From: Pseudomonas alliivorans
GTDB taxonomy: Bacteria > Pseudomonadota > Gammaproteobacteria > Pseudomonadales > Pseudomonadaceae
Assembly (NCBI RefSeq): GCF_017826695.1
Contig: NZ_JAFFZW010000001.1
Span: forward strand, 62,001 to 126,000
Direction of reading: 5' to 3'
Length of the DNA: 64,000 nucleotides
Shown here in pieces: positions 56,040 through 64,000 of this stretch (position 1 is its first letter; each line of letters starts with the position of its first letter). Both the position numbers and the translations under genes were made by a program. Below the pieces are notes generated by a model. That model was given only the letters and a program-made list of their open reading frames with translations, did no database searches and was not told where the DNA came from.

Positions 56040-57509
56040 ATGGTTCCCGTAATCGCCCTGGTGGGTCGACCGAACGTCGGCAAGTCCACCATGTTCAACC
56101 GCCTGACCAGGACCCGCGACGCTATTGTCGGCGATCTGTCCGGTCTTACCCGTGATCGCCAATACGGAGAGGCGAAGTGGCAGGGGCGCTCCTACATTCT
56201 GATCGACACCGGCGGTATCTCCGGTGACGAGCATGGCATGGACGAAAAGATGGCCGAGCAGTCTCTGCTGGCTATTGAAGAAGCCGATGTGGTGCTGTTT
56301 CTGGTAGACGCCCGTGCAGGCTATACCGCTGCCGATCAGATGATTGGCGAGCACCTGCGCAAACGTAACAAGCGTTCCTACGTGGTCGCCAACAAGATCG
56401 ACAACATCGACGAAAACCTGGCTCGTGCCGAGTTCAGTCCGATGGGGCTGGGCGATGCCATTCCGGTGGCCGGTGCCCACGGTCGCGGCATCTCTCAGAT
56501 GCTGGAAATCGCCTTGCGCGAATTCCCGCGTGATGAGGACGACCAGGAAGACGCAGAAGTCGAAGAAGTCGCCGAAGGTCAGGAAGCCAAGCGCATTCCA
56601 GGCCCCAGCGAGAAAGACGGCATCAAGATCGCGATCATCGGCCGCCCCAACGTCGGCAAGTCGACGCTGGTCAACCGCATGCTCGGTGAAGACCGGGTTA
56701 TCGTCTATGACGAGCCAGGCACCACCCGTGACAGCATCTACATTCCCTTCGAGCGTAACGAAGAGAAGTACACGCTGATCGACACCGCCGGTGTGCGCAA
56801 GCGCGGTAAGATCCACGAGGAAGTCGAGAAGTTCTCGGTGGTCAAGACGCTGCAGGCCATCAAGGATGCCAATGTGGTGATCTTCGTGATGGACGCCCGC
56901 GAGGGTGTCGTCGATCACGACCTCAACCTGCTGGGCTTTGCGCTGGAAGCCGGTCGCGCACTGGTCATCGCACTGAACAAGTGGGACGGCATGACACCGG
57001 GCGAGCGTGATTACGTCAAGGTCGAACTGGAACGTCGCCTGTTCTTCGTCGACTTCGCGGACATTCACTTCATTTCGGCCTTGCACGGCACGGGCGTGGG
57101 CAACCTGTATCAGTCGGTACAGAACTCGTTCAAGTCTGCCGTGACCCGTTGGCCGACCAGCCGCCTGACCCAGATTCTCGAAGACGCCGTCAGCGAGCAC
57201 GCGCCGCCCATGGTCGGCAGCCGCCGCATCAAGCTGCGCTACGCTCACCTGGGCGGTGCCAATCCGCCGTTGATCGTCATTCACGGCAATCAGGTCGAGA
57301 AGGTGCCCAAGTCCTACGTACGCTACCTGGAAAATACCTATCGCCGTGTGCTCAAGCTGGTCGGTACGCCGATCCGTATCGAGTTCAAGGGCGGTGAGAA
57401 CCCGTACGAAGGCAACAAGAACACGCTGACTGACCGTCAGGTCAACAAGAAGCGTCGGATGATGTCGCACCACAAGAAAGCCGACAAGAAGCGCCGCGAC
57501 AAGCGCTGA
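56040..57509 (+). CDS. der: Ribosome-assembly GTPase Der (EngA)
   Basis: A 489-residue double GTPase essential for 50S subunit assembly. First P-loop GRPNVGKST at 9-17, second about residue 202 (GRPNVGKST), each with DTGG or DTAG switch II and NKxD (VANKID, ALNKWD). An acidic linker ([16 protein letters not shown]) joins the domains; a KH-like domain (about 380-489) ends in a basic tail. Start chosen at MVPVIALVG. Confidence 0.97.
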   Translation: MVPVIALVGRPNVGKSTMFNRLTRTRDAIVGDLSGLTRDRQYGEAKWQGRSYILIDTGGISGDEHGMDEKMAEQSLLAIEEADVVLFLVDARAGYTAADQMIGEHLRKRNKRSYVVANKIDNIDENLARAEFSPMGLGDAIPVAGAHGRGISQMLEIALREFPRDEDDQEDAEVEEVAEGQEAKRIPGPSEKDGIKIAIIGRPNVGKSTLVNRMLGEDRVIVYDEPGTTRDSIYIPFERNEEKYTLIDTAGVRKRGKIHEEVEKFSVVKTLQAIKDANVVIFVMDAREGVVDHDLNLLGFALEAGRALVIALNKWDGMTPGERDYVKVELERRLFFVDFADIHFISALHGTGVGNLYQSVQNSFKSAVTRWPTSRLTQILEDAVSEHAPPMVGSRRIKLRYAHLGGANPPLIVIHGNQVEKVPKSYVRYLENTYRRVLKLVGTPIRIEFKGGENPYEGNKNTLTDRQVNKKRRMMSHHKKADKKRRDKR

Positions 57510-57530
57510 ATCGTCTGTAGGAAATGTACG

Positions 57531-57557
57531 AAAAAGGCACCTCTGGTGCCTTTTTTT
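57531..57557 (+). terminator. Terminator after der
   Basis: Stem AGGCACC/GGTGCCT, loop TCT, then eight T; closes the rlmN-to-der gene group. Confidence 0.9.
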
Positions 57558-57629
57558 ATGCGCGCTCCATGGGCTATCCTGCCTGACCCGTGCCGCCTTG
57601 GTGCCGGGGGATTGCAGGGAAAGGGCTCC

Positions 57630-58778
57630 ATGATCGACAGCAAGCTGCCTAATGTGGGCACCACCATCTTCACCGTCATGTCACAGTTGGCTGCCGAAAC
57701 CGGCGCCATCAACCTGTCTCAGGGCTTTCCCGATTTTGATGGCCCGCAGGCGCTGCGCGATGCGGTGTGCCGTCACGTCATGCAGGGCCACAATCAGTAT
57801 TCACCGATGACCGGTCTGCCCGCGCTTCGTCAACAGGTCGCGGCCAAGATCGCCCGCAGCTATGGGCGCACGGTCAGCCCTGATACTGAAATCACTATCA
57901 CGCCTGGCGCGACCCAGGGTATTTTCTGCGCGATCCAGACGGTCATCCGCCCCGGCGACGAAGTGATTATTTTCGATCCGTGCTACGACAGCTACGAGCC
58001 TGCGGTCGAGCTGGCGGGCGGTCGCTGCGTTCATGTGCAACTGGGGCTGGATGATTTTTCCATCGACTGGCAGAAGCTCACCGACGCGCTCAGCCCGCGC
58101 ACGCGCATGATCGTCATCAATAGCCCGCACAACCCGAGCGGTGCGTTGATCAGTCGCGCCGAGCTGGATCGGCTGGCGGCGCTGATTGCGGAGCGCGATA
58201 TCTATCTGCTCAGCGACGAGGTGTACGAGCATCTGGTTTTTGGCGGCCAGCGACACGTTAGCGTGCTGGACCATGAGGCGCTGTATCAGCGAGCGTTTGT
58301 CGTGAGCTCGTTCGGCAAGACCTATCACGTCACCGGCTGGAAAACCGGTTATGTGGTCGCACCGCCTGCGTTGACCGCCGAGATGCGCAAGGTTCATCAG
58401 TACGTAAGTTTTTGCGGCGTGACCCCGCTGCAATTCGCGCTGGCCGACTTCATGGCTGCGCACCCAGAGCATGTCGATGAACTGCCGGCGTTTTATCAGG
58501 CCAAGCGCGACTATTTCTGCGATCAACTCAAGGGTTCACGCTTCGCCTTCAAGCCGGTCGGCGGTACCTATTTTCAATTGGTGGACTATTCGCAGATTCG
58601 CCCTGACCTCAATGACGTCGACATGGCGCTGTGGATGACCCGCGAGCATGGCGTTGCGAGCATCCCTATCTCTGTGTTCTATCAGAGTCCGCCGCAAGGC
58701 CAGCGACTGATCCGCCTGTGCTTCGCCAAGCAAGAGGAGACGCTGCGTCTGGCAGCGGAAAAACTATGCGCGATCTGA
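57630..58778 (+). CDS. Methionine/glutamine aminotransferase (YbdL-like)
   Basis: A 382-residue fold-type I PLP aminotransferase. It begins SKLPNVGTTIFTVMSQLAAETGAINLSQGFPDF, the KAT/YbdL hallmark; the PLP lysine is in SSFGKTYHVTGWKTGYV. It should transaminate methionine, glutamine or aromatic amino acids with 2-oxo acids such as KMB, the last product of methionine salvage. It overlaps the omega-amidase gene downstream by 13 bases, so the two act in sequence. Confidence 0.88.
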   Translation: MIDSKLPNVGTTIFTVMSQLAAETGAINLSQGFPDFDGPQALRDAVCRHVMQGHNQYSPMTGLPALRQQVAAKIARSYGRTVSPDTEITITPGATQGIFCAIQTVIRPGDEVIIFDPCYDSYEPAVELAGGRCVHVQLGLDDFSIDWQKLTDALSPRTRMIVINSPHNPSGALISRAELDRLAALIAERDIYLLSDEVYEHLVFGGQRHVSVLDHEALYQRAFVVSSFGKTYHVTGWKTGYVVAPPALTAEMRKVHQYVSFCGVTPLQFALADFMAAHPEHVDELPAFYQAKRDYFCDQLKGSRFAFKPVGGTYFQLVDYSQIRPDLNDVDMALWMTREHGVASIPISVFYQSPPQGQRLIRLCFAKQEETLRLAAEKLCAI

Positions 58779-59557
58779 GCCAGCTGCCGAACCTGAACCT
58801 TGCCTTGATCCAGACCACTCTGGTCTGGCATGACCGTGATGCCAATCTCCAGCACTTTGAATCGCTGCTGAGCCAGACGCAGGGTGCCGATCTGGTGATC
58901 CTGCCGGAGATGTTCACCACCGGCTTCTCGATGGAGTCCGAAGCGCTTGCGGAGGCCGAGGGCGGACCGACATCGGAGTGGTTGTTGCAGCAAGCCAGGC
59001 GCATCAATGCAGTGATCACCGGCAGTGTGATCATTCGTGCAGCCGATGGCAGTCATCGCAACCGTCTGTTGTGGGCGCGCCCCGATGGCGAATTGCTGTA
59101 TTACGACAAGCGTCACCTGTTCCGCATGGCTGGGGAGCATGAGCATTACACGTCCGGGGAGCGTCAGGTGAGGTTCGAACTCAAGGGCTGGCGCATTCGT
59201 CCGCTGATTTGCTACGACCTTCGTTTCCCCGTGTGGAGCCGCGACGCTCAGGACACCGATTTGCTGCTGTATACCGCCAACTGGCCGGGCGCCAGACGTT
59301 TGCACTGGAACCGGCTGTTGCCTGCCAGGGCGATCGAAAACCTGTGCTATGTGGCGGCAGTGAATCGGGTCGGAACCGACGGCAAGGGCTTCGCATACAC
59401 AGGCGACAGTCAGGTCCTGGATTTCCAGGGTGAAAACCTGCTGAGCGCTGGCGAGGCCGATGGGGTGTTCCATGCGGCCCTCAGCGCTGCCGATCTTCAG
59501 GCCTATCGCACGCGTTTCCCGGCAGGATTGGACGCTGACTCATTTATTATCAATTAA
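58766..59557 (+). CDS. Omega-amidase, YafV/Nit2-like
   Basis: A 263-residue nitrilase-fold amidase. The catalytic triad is Glu in LPEMFTTGFS, Lys in YDKRHLFRMAGEHEHY and Cys in RPLICYDLRFPVW. It hydrolyses 2-oxoglutaramate (or 2-oxosuccinamate) formed by glutamine transamination, making the KMB-to-methionine step irreversible. It starts within the aminotransferase gene. Confidence 0.88.
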   Translation: MRDLSQLPNLNLALIQTTLVWHDRDANLQHFESLLSQTQGADLVILPEMFTTGFSMESEALAEAEGGPTSEWLLQQARRINAVITGSVIIRAADGSHRNRLLWARPDGELLYYDKRHLFRMAGEHEHYTSGERQVRFELKGWRIRPLICYDLRFPVWSRDAQDTDLLLYTANWPGARRLHWNRLLPARAIENLCYVAAVNRVGTDGKGFAYTGDSQVLDFQGENLLSAGEADGVFHAALSAADLQAYRTRFPAGLDADSFIIN

Positions 59558-59614
59558 ATGCTTCAGAATGTTACGAGTCTGCCGATACCGTTCGCAGACA
59601 ATCAGGAGATCGCC

Positions 59615-60052
59615 ATGGTTACCATCAATACGTCCACGTTGACCGCTTACTCGAGCTCGCTGTCTTTAACAGTGAAGAATCAGGAGGCGCAGAAGGCTAC
59701 AGCTACAGCTACTGCCACCACGGACGATGATAAAAAGACCACGGAAGTGAATCCGGAAAGTGCCAAAGCAACTGGCGCATCCGACGGCGGCAGCGTCGGC
59801 GGATCAAGCAAAAGTGTGCTCGATGAAACCAAAGAAAAGATAAAAGAACAGATCAAGCTGGCTCAGAAGCAACTGGCTCAACAGCAGGCTCAACTGGCTT
59901 CTGTCGAGGCCAGCCAAGGCACACCTGAAGAGAAGGCCATGAAGGCAATGGCGATTCAGACGCAGATCATGGCGACCAGCGCCAACCTGCAGACTCTTCA
60001 AGGTGCGTTGTTGCAGCTTGAGACTGAGGGTGGCGTGAAAACCACTGCCTGA
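59615..60052 (+). CDS. Hypothetical Ala/Gln/Thr-rich protein
   Basis: A 145-residue protein. The first 60 residues are Thr/Ala/Ser/Lys-rich and probably disordered; a Gly-Ser stretch (SDGGSVGGSSKSV) precedes an amphipathic Gln-rich helix (KEQIKLAQKQLAQQQAQLASVEAS) which is coiled-coil-like. The start at 59615 fits a GAGATC-containing leader. No homologous domain is recognised; it may be a flagellin- or secretion-related small protein. Confidence 0.6.
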   Translation: MVTINTSTLTAYSSSLSLTVKNQEAQKATATATATTDDDKKTTEVNPESAKATGASDGGSVGGSSKSVLDETKEKIKEQIKLAQKQLAQQQAQLASVEASQGTPEEKAMKAMAIQTQIMATSANLQTLQGALLQLETEGGVKTTA

Positions 60053-60085
60053 AGCGAGTTTCGCGGACGACTCCACGAAACATAT

Positions 60086-60126
60086 AAAAAAGCCTCCCTT
60101 TCTCTACGAGAGGGAGGCTTTTTCAG
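60086..60126. terminator. Terminator after hypothetical gene
   Basis: AAAAAAGCCTCCCT...AGGGAGGCTTTTT stem with T-runs on both strands, located between convergent genes. Confidence 0.9.
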
Positions 60127-60142
60127 TTCAGCGCTACAGCAC

Positions 60143-61012
60143 TTATTCGTTCACATTCATGAACTTCTTCGCCCACTCGACGTAGTCCTCAGGCTGGGTG
60201 TAAGTGTGGGTCAGCTCGGTCGCGCTCATGTTTGAAGTGCTGCCCAGAATCTGGCGCTGCTCGCGCAGGCAGTCATAAGTCGCTTTTATTGCCGCAAAGT
60301 ACGCAGCGTGTCCATGCACGCAGACACGCACGCCCATCTCTGCCAGGCGGTCATTGTCGTGCAGCTCAGGGTTGCCATAGGTGACCAGCATCAGCGGCAC
60401 GGTCAGGCCTTCGGAAATCTGCGCGAGGTGATCAAAGTCACGGATGCCGACGATGGTGATGCCATCGGCGCCTGCGCTCTGGTACTGCTGCACACGGCTG
60501 ATGGCTTCCTGAACCGGAATGATCGCTGCGTTGGTGCGGGCGAAGATCGACATTTCAGGATCGACCCGTGCTTCCAGGGCAGCGCGAATCTTGCCCACAC
60601 CTTCTGCTGTGGAAATCAGGTCTGTCGATTTGCGGCCAAACTGCGCGGGCAGAAGGGTGTCTTCGATGGTCAGGGCCGAGATACCGGCGCGTTCCAGCTC
60701 AGTGACCGTGCGCATGACGTTCAGGGCGTTGCCGTAACCATGGTCTGCGTCTGCAATGACGGGAAGCTGTGCGACACGGCCGATGCGCGTGGCCTGCTCG
60801 ACGAACTCGCTGAGCGTGATCAGGGCGAAATCAGGCGCTGCCAGTACTTGCAGCGAAGCGACCGAGCCGCCAAGGATGCCGACTTCAAAGCCCAGGTCAG
60901 CGGCGATGCGCGCAGACATCGGGTCGAATACCGAAGCGGTGTGAAAGCAGGATTTTGACGAGGTCAGCTCACGAAAGCTGCGGCGCAGGTCTTGATGGGA
61001 AGCCTTGGGCAT
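60143..61012 (-). CDS. Oxaloacetate decarboxylase, PEP mutase/ICL superfamily
   Basis: A 289-residue TIM-barrel protein. [45 protein letters not shown] and [13 protein letters not shown] match the P. aeruginosa PA4872 group, which decarboxylates oxaloacetate in a Mg-dependent way. The KKCGH catalytic loop of isocitrate/methylisocitrate lyases is absent, so lyase activity is unlikely. It is alone and convergent with the gene before it. Confidence 0.85.
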   Translation of the reverse strand: MPKASHQDLRRSFRELTSSKSCFHTASVFDPMSARIAADLGFEVGILGGSVASLQVLAAPDFALITLSEFVEQATRIGRVAQLPVIADADHGYGNALNVMRTVTELERAGISALTIEDTLLPAQFGRKSTDLISTAEGVGKIRAALEARVDPEMSIFARTNAAIIPVQEAISRVQQYQSAGADGITIVGIRDFDHLAQISEGLTVPLMLVTYGNPELHDNDRLAEMGVRVCVHGHAAYFAAIKATYDCLREQRQILGSTSNMSATELTHTYTQPEDYVEWAKKFMNVNE

Positions 61013-61378
61013 AATCGCTCCAAATGTGATTGGATCAGCTCGGCGTTGACGACGCCAAAGCTGTTTTCAATGCACGGAAGGTCTGCCCGTGCATTTTTTT
61101 CGTCGGGGAAACAATGCAATAGTCGTCTTGTTTTTTATAGGAAGGTGGAGCGGGCAGGTCAATTGAGACGGGCATCTTCAGCCTATGAATGGCTGTTCGA
61201 TTCAGGCCGGTCCAAGCCAAGGGCAGCATGCTACCACAGCGTCAATAAAAAAGATTATGCCGAAACGGACAGGGTCATGCGCTAAATGCAATAGCCCTTG
61301 AGGGCGCGTGGCAGAGTCGGGGAGGGATTGTCGAACCGAAATGGCAGCGGATCAGTATCCGCTGCCACATTCATTCAC
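61013..61378. other. Gene-free stretch between oxaloacetate decarboxylase and leuA
   Basis: About 366 bases without a supported gene on either strand. No hairpin with a T-run was found in a quick reading. Confidence 0.45.
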
Positions 61379-63049
61379 TCAGGCCGCTTTGGCTTGTGCC
61401 TGGCTCAGTGAGCGGTTCAGTGCGCTGAACAATGCGCGGAAGCTGGCGGTAGTGATGTTTTCATCGATGCCCACGCCGTGGACGGCCTTGTCACCATTCA
61501 CACGCAACTCAATGTAGGCAGCGGCCCTGGCTGTGGTGCCGGAACCGATGGCGTGCTCGTTGTAGTCCATGATCTCGACGGAGATCGGCAGACCGGCCAC
61601 CAGCGCTTCCAGAGCACCTTTGCCCTTGCCGCGCCAGTGCTGGGTTTCGCCATCGACGTGTACTTCGGCATCGACCGAACTGTTGCCGTTCTCTTCCTGC
61701 AGCTTGTGGCTGATCAGCGCGTAAGGCGTGTTGGCCTGCAGGTATTCACGGCGCAGCAACGAGTGAATCTGCTCGGCAGTCATCTCAAGGCCAAGACGGT
61801 CGGTTTCACCCTGAACCACCTGGCTGAACTCGATCTGCATACGGCGCGGCAAGGAAATCCCATATTCCTGTTCCAGCAGGTAGGTGATGCCACCCTTGCC
61901 CGACTGGCTGTTGACGCGAATCACGGCTTCGTAGCTGCGCCCGATATCGGCCGGGTCGATCGGCAGGTAGGGCACTTCCCACAGCTCGCCTTCCTTCTGC
62001 TGAGTGAAGCCCTTGCGGATGGCATCCTGGTGCGAGCCGGAGAATGCGGTATGAACCAGGTCGCCCACGTATGGGTGACGCGGGTGAACCGGAATCTGGT
62101 TGCACTCTTCGACGACCTTGCGCACGCCGTCGATGTCCGAGAAGTCCAGCTCAGGGTTGATGCCCTGGGTGTAGAGGTTCAAGGCCACGGTCACCAGATC
62201 GACGTTACCGGTACGCTCGCCGTTACCGAACAGGCAGCCTTCTACACGGTCCGCGCCCGCCATCAGGCCCAGCTCGGTGGCCGCGACGCCGGTGCCACGG
62301 TCGTTGTGGGTGTGCAGGCTGATCAGCACGCTGTCACGGCGCGTGATGTGGCGACCGAACCACTCGATCTGGTCGGCGTAAATGTTGGGTGTAGCCACTT
62401 CAACGGTTGCAGGCAGGTTCAGGATCACCTTGTTCTGCGGCGTCGGGTTCCAGACTTCGATCACGGCGTCACAGACTTCCTTGGCGAACTCCAGCTCGGT
62501 GGCGCTGAAGGTTTCCGGCGAGTACTGGAAGGTCCACTGGGTTTCAGGTTGTTCGGCGGCGTATTTGACGAACAGCTTGGCAGCGTTGACTGCGATGTCC
62601 TTCACGCCAGCCTTGTCCTGATTGAACACGATGCGGCGGAACGACGGGCAGGTCGCGTTATACAAGTGAACAATGGCTTTCTTGGCACCGCGCAGCGATT
62701 CGAACGTGCGGGCGATCAGGTCTTCACGCGCCTGGGTCAGCACCTGAATGGTGGTGTCGTCCGGGATGTGACCGTCTTCGATCAGGGTGCGCACGAAGTC
62801 GAAATCAGTCTGCGAGGCCGACGGGAACGAGGCTTCGATTTCCTTGACGCCGACGCTGACCAACGTCTTCCAGAAGCGCAGCTTCTTGGCAGCATCCATA
62901 GGCTCGATCAGCGACTGGTTACCGTCGCGCAGGTCGGAACTGCACCAGATCGGCGCCGCAGTGATGGTCTTGGAAGGCCAGGTGCGGTCAGGCAGATCAA
63001 TGGTCGGAAACGCGCGGTACTTGTTCGAGGGATCTTTGAGCATGGTCAT
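61379..63049 (-). CDS. leuA: 2-isopropylmalate synthase
   Basis: A 556-residue enzyme that condenses 2-oxoisovalerate with acetyl-CoA in the first leucine-specific step. The DRE-TIM barrel has [17 protein letters not shown], the metal-binding [13 protein letters not shown] and the [14 protein letters not shown]. The C-terminal LeuA dimer domain (about 430-556, leucine feedback) ends in [11 protein letters not shown]. It belongs to the long LeuA type (about 555 residues) with an N-terminal extension. The start has a Met at 63049. Confidence 0.96.
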   Translation of the reverse strand: MTMLKDPSNKYRAFPTIDLPDRTWPSKTITAAPIWCSSDLRDGNQSLIEPMDAAKKLRFWKTLVSVGVKEIEASFPSASQTDFDFVRTLIEDGHIPDDTTIQVLTQAREDLIARTFESLRGAKKAIVHLYNATCPSFRRIVFNQDKAGVKDIAVNAAKLFVKYAAEQPETQWTFQYSPETFSATELEFAKEVCDAVIEVWNPTPQNKVILNLPATVEVATPNIYADQIEWFGRHITRRDSVLISLHTHNDRGTGVAATELGLMAGADRVEGCLFGNGERTGNVDLVTVALNLYTQGINPELDFSDIDGVRKVVEECNQIPVHPRHPYVGDLVHTAFSGSHQDAIRKGFTQQKEGELWEVPYLPIDPADIGRSYEAVIRVNSQSGKGGITYLLEQEYGISLPRRMQIEFSQVVQGETDRLGLEMTAEQIHSLLRREYLQANTPYALISHKLQEENGNSSVDAEVHVDGETQHWRGKGKGALEALVAGLPISVEIMDYNEHAIGSGTTARAAAYIELRVNGDKAVHGVGIDENITTASFRALFSALNRSLSQAQAKAA

Positions 63050-63443
63050 GTAAATAGTCCTTTGTACTTATAGGCCGGAAAGAAGCGGCCACCGTTATCG
63101 CTAACTATGGTCGAGGCACTGCAATCCAGCCCGGCAGTCGTGCACTGACCAGGCTGAGGCACCGATGTTGGCGCAACAGGAATAGGGTTTGAGAGGTGTT
63201 CATGAGGCCAACCGTAACCATTGAGGTGAACGATGGCAAGCACTTGAAAATAATTGGGATAAATTCTTGTTATTTTTGATTTTTGGCTTTTTTATCGCAC
63301 AATTGTTGCGTTTTTGTCAGGGTAATTGTTCATGATCCCTGATGTGCGCAAGATGATGTTTGGCGATACTCGGTTCGGTGCGTCCCGCTCGTGTCCATTC
63401 GCGAGCAAGCTCGCGAAGGCTGCCTGAAGCGCAGCACGGATCA
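63050..63443. other. Gene-free region upstream of leuA
   Basis: An intergenic region of about 390 bases, rich in A/T at 63240-63310. It holds the leuA promoter in some form and a REP-like palindrome. No leader peptide with a leucine run was found. Confidence 0.45.
63398..63417. repeat. REP-like palindrome
   Basis: TTCGCGAG-CAAG-CTCGCGAA, a perfect palindrome of the type found as half of Pseudomonas REP elements, located just outside the M23 peptidase gene end. Confidence 0.5.
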
Positions 63444-64000
63444 TCAAGGCTGAAACGCGCCAATGAAGATCGCAGGATCGACGCGTGCATCGTTCAGGCT
63501 GACGTTCCAGTGCATGTGCGGGCCCGTCGCGCGGCCGGTTGCGCCTACTTCGCCAACGACGCCGCCACGCGGTACGAGGTCGCCCTGTTTCACATTGATC
63601 TTCGACATGTGGCAGAACATGCTGATAAAGCCCTGACCGTGATCGACGAACACGGTATTGCCGTTGAAGAAATAATCGCCAATCAGGATGACCTTGCCGG
63701 CTGCCGGGGATTTGATCGGTGTGCCCGCAGGCACCGCGAAGTCCAGGCCGGCGTGCGGGTTGCGTTCTTCTCCATTGAAGAAGCGGCGAACCCCGAACTT
63801 GCTGGATAGCGGACCGTTGACCGGCTTGTCGAGAATCAGGTTGCTCGGCGTGCCGGGGCTGAAGCTGCGGTAGGCGCGTATCTGTTCGGCCAGTTCGCCT
63901 TCGATGCGTTTGTTGTCTTCAGGGTTCGGATTGACCTGACGCTTGTTCTTCAGGGTAATGCGCTGCTCCGGGTACTTTTTGGTGCCGACAGTGAAACTCA
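63444..64000 (-). CDS. M23-family metallopeptidase, partial
   Basis: The gene runs off the right edge; about 184 C-terminal residues are here. It is a zinc endopeptidase of the lysostaphin type acting on cell-wall peptides. The zinc motif is HAGLD (HxxxD) and HMHW (HxH) with GNTVFVDHGQGFISMFCHMSK between. The upstream part (SFTVGTKKYPEQRITLKNKRQ and EDNKRIEGELAEQIRAYRSF) fits a periplasmic M23 protein of pseudomonads. Regular open reading continues to the window end. Confidence 0.9.
   Translation of the reverse strand, partial: SFTVGTKKYPEQRITLKNKRQVNPNPEDNKRIEGELAEQIRAYRSFSPGTPSNLILDKPVNGPLSSKFGVRRFFNGEERNPHAGLDFAVPAGTPIKSPAAGKVILIGDYFFNGNTVFVDHGQGFISMFCHMSKINVKQGDLVPRGGVVGEVGATGRATGPHMHWNVSLNDARVDPAIFIGAFQP

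Overview
The window is chromosomal DNA of a gammaproteobacterium, almost certainly a Pseudomonas and most likely of the P. syringae group. The order queA-tgt-yajC-secD-secF, suhB/trmJ-cysE-iscRSUA-hscBA-fdx-iscX-ndk-rlmN-pilF-rodZ-ispG-hisS-yfgM-bamB-der is the standard Pseudomonas backbone. Base composition is GC-rich except in one AT-rich block (about 23.2-30.2 kb).

Layout. 1-17.3 kb is metabolic and stress-related: the end of a branched-chain aminotransferase, a PheC-like periplasmic protein, SodC, an MFS exporter, a periplasmic beta-carbonic anhydrase, a DUF1835 protein, AraC and LysE proteins, and a flavohaemoprotein (hmp) behind a near-perfect sigma-54 promoter with three NorR-type sites. 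A LysR-controlled operon of SDR, MFS permease and split transketolase follows. 17.3-23.1 kb is looser accessory DNA: bestrophin, a GNAT protein with a small overlapping partner, a Bro-N gene preceded by a C4-type antisense RNA, a lipoprotein, and gene remnants.

23.21-33.47 kb is a 10.26-kb genomic island in the 3' end of tRNA-Leu(CAA). It is bounded by a 14-bp direct repeat of the tRNA 3' end. What looks like the native tRNA terminator now lies beyond the far repeat. The island integrase is dead (one frameshift, one internal stop) and a second integrase is also broken. The cargo is AT-rich: a four-gene, tightly coupled operon encoding a GRDP-like protein with a Cys/Gly/Ser-rich tail, a TauD-like Fe(II)/2-oxoglutarate oxygenase, a SAM methyltransferase and a 1187-residue UvrA-like ABC ATPase with an extra C-terminal zinc module. 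A convergent P-loop kinase gene abuts it. I read this as a candidate undescribed pathway: a possibly ribosomally made, modified peptide (or other product) with a UvrA-type self-protection protein. That function is inference.

33.5-64 kb is core genome: queuosine tRNA modification, Sec translocase accessory proteins, cysteine synthesis feeding IscS, the complete ISC iron-sulfur cluster system under IscR sites, then pilus, cell-shape, isoprenoid, tRNA-charging, outer-membrane and ribosome assembly genes. It ends with a methionine/glutamine transaminase plus omega-amidase pair, an oxaloacetate decarboxylase, leuA and a partial M23 peptidase.
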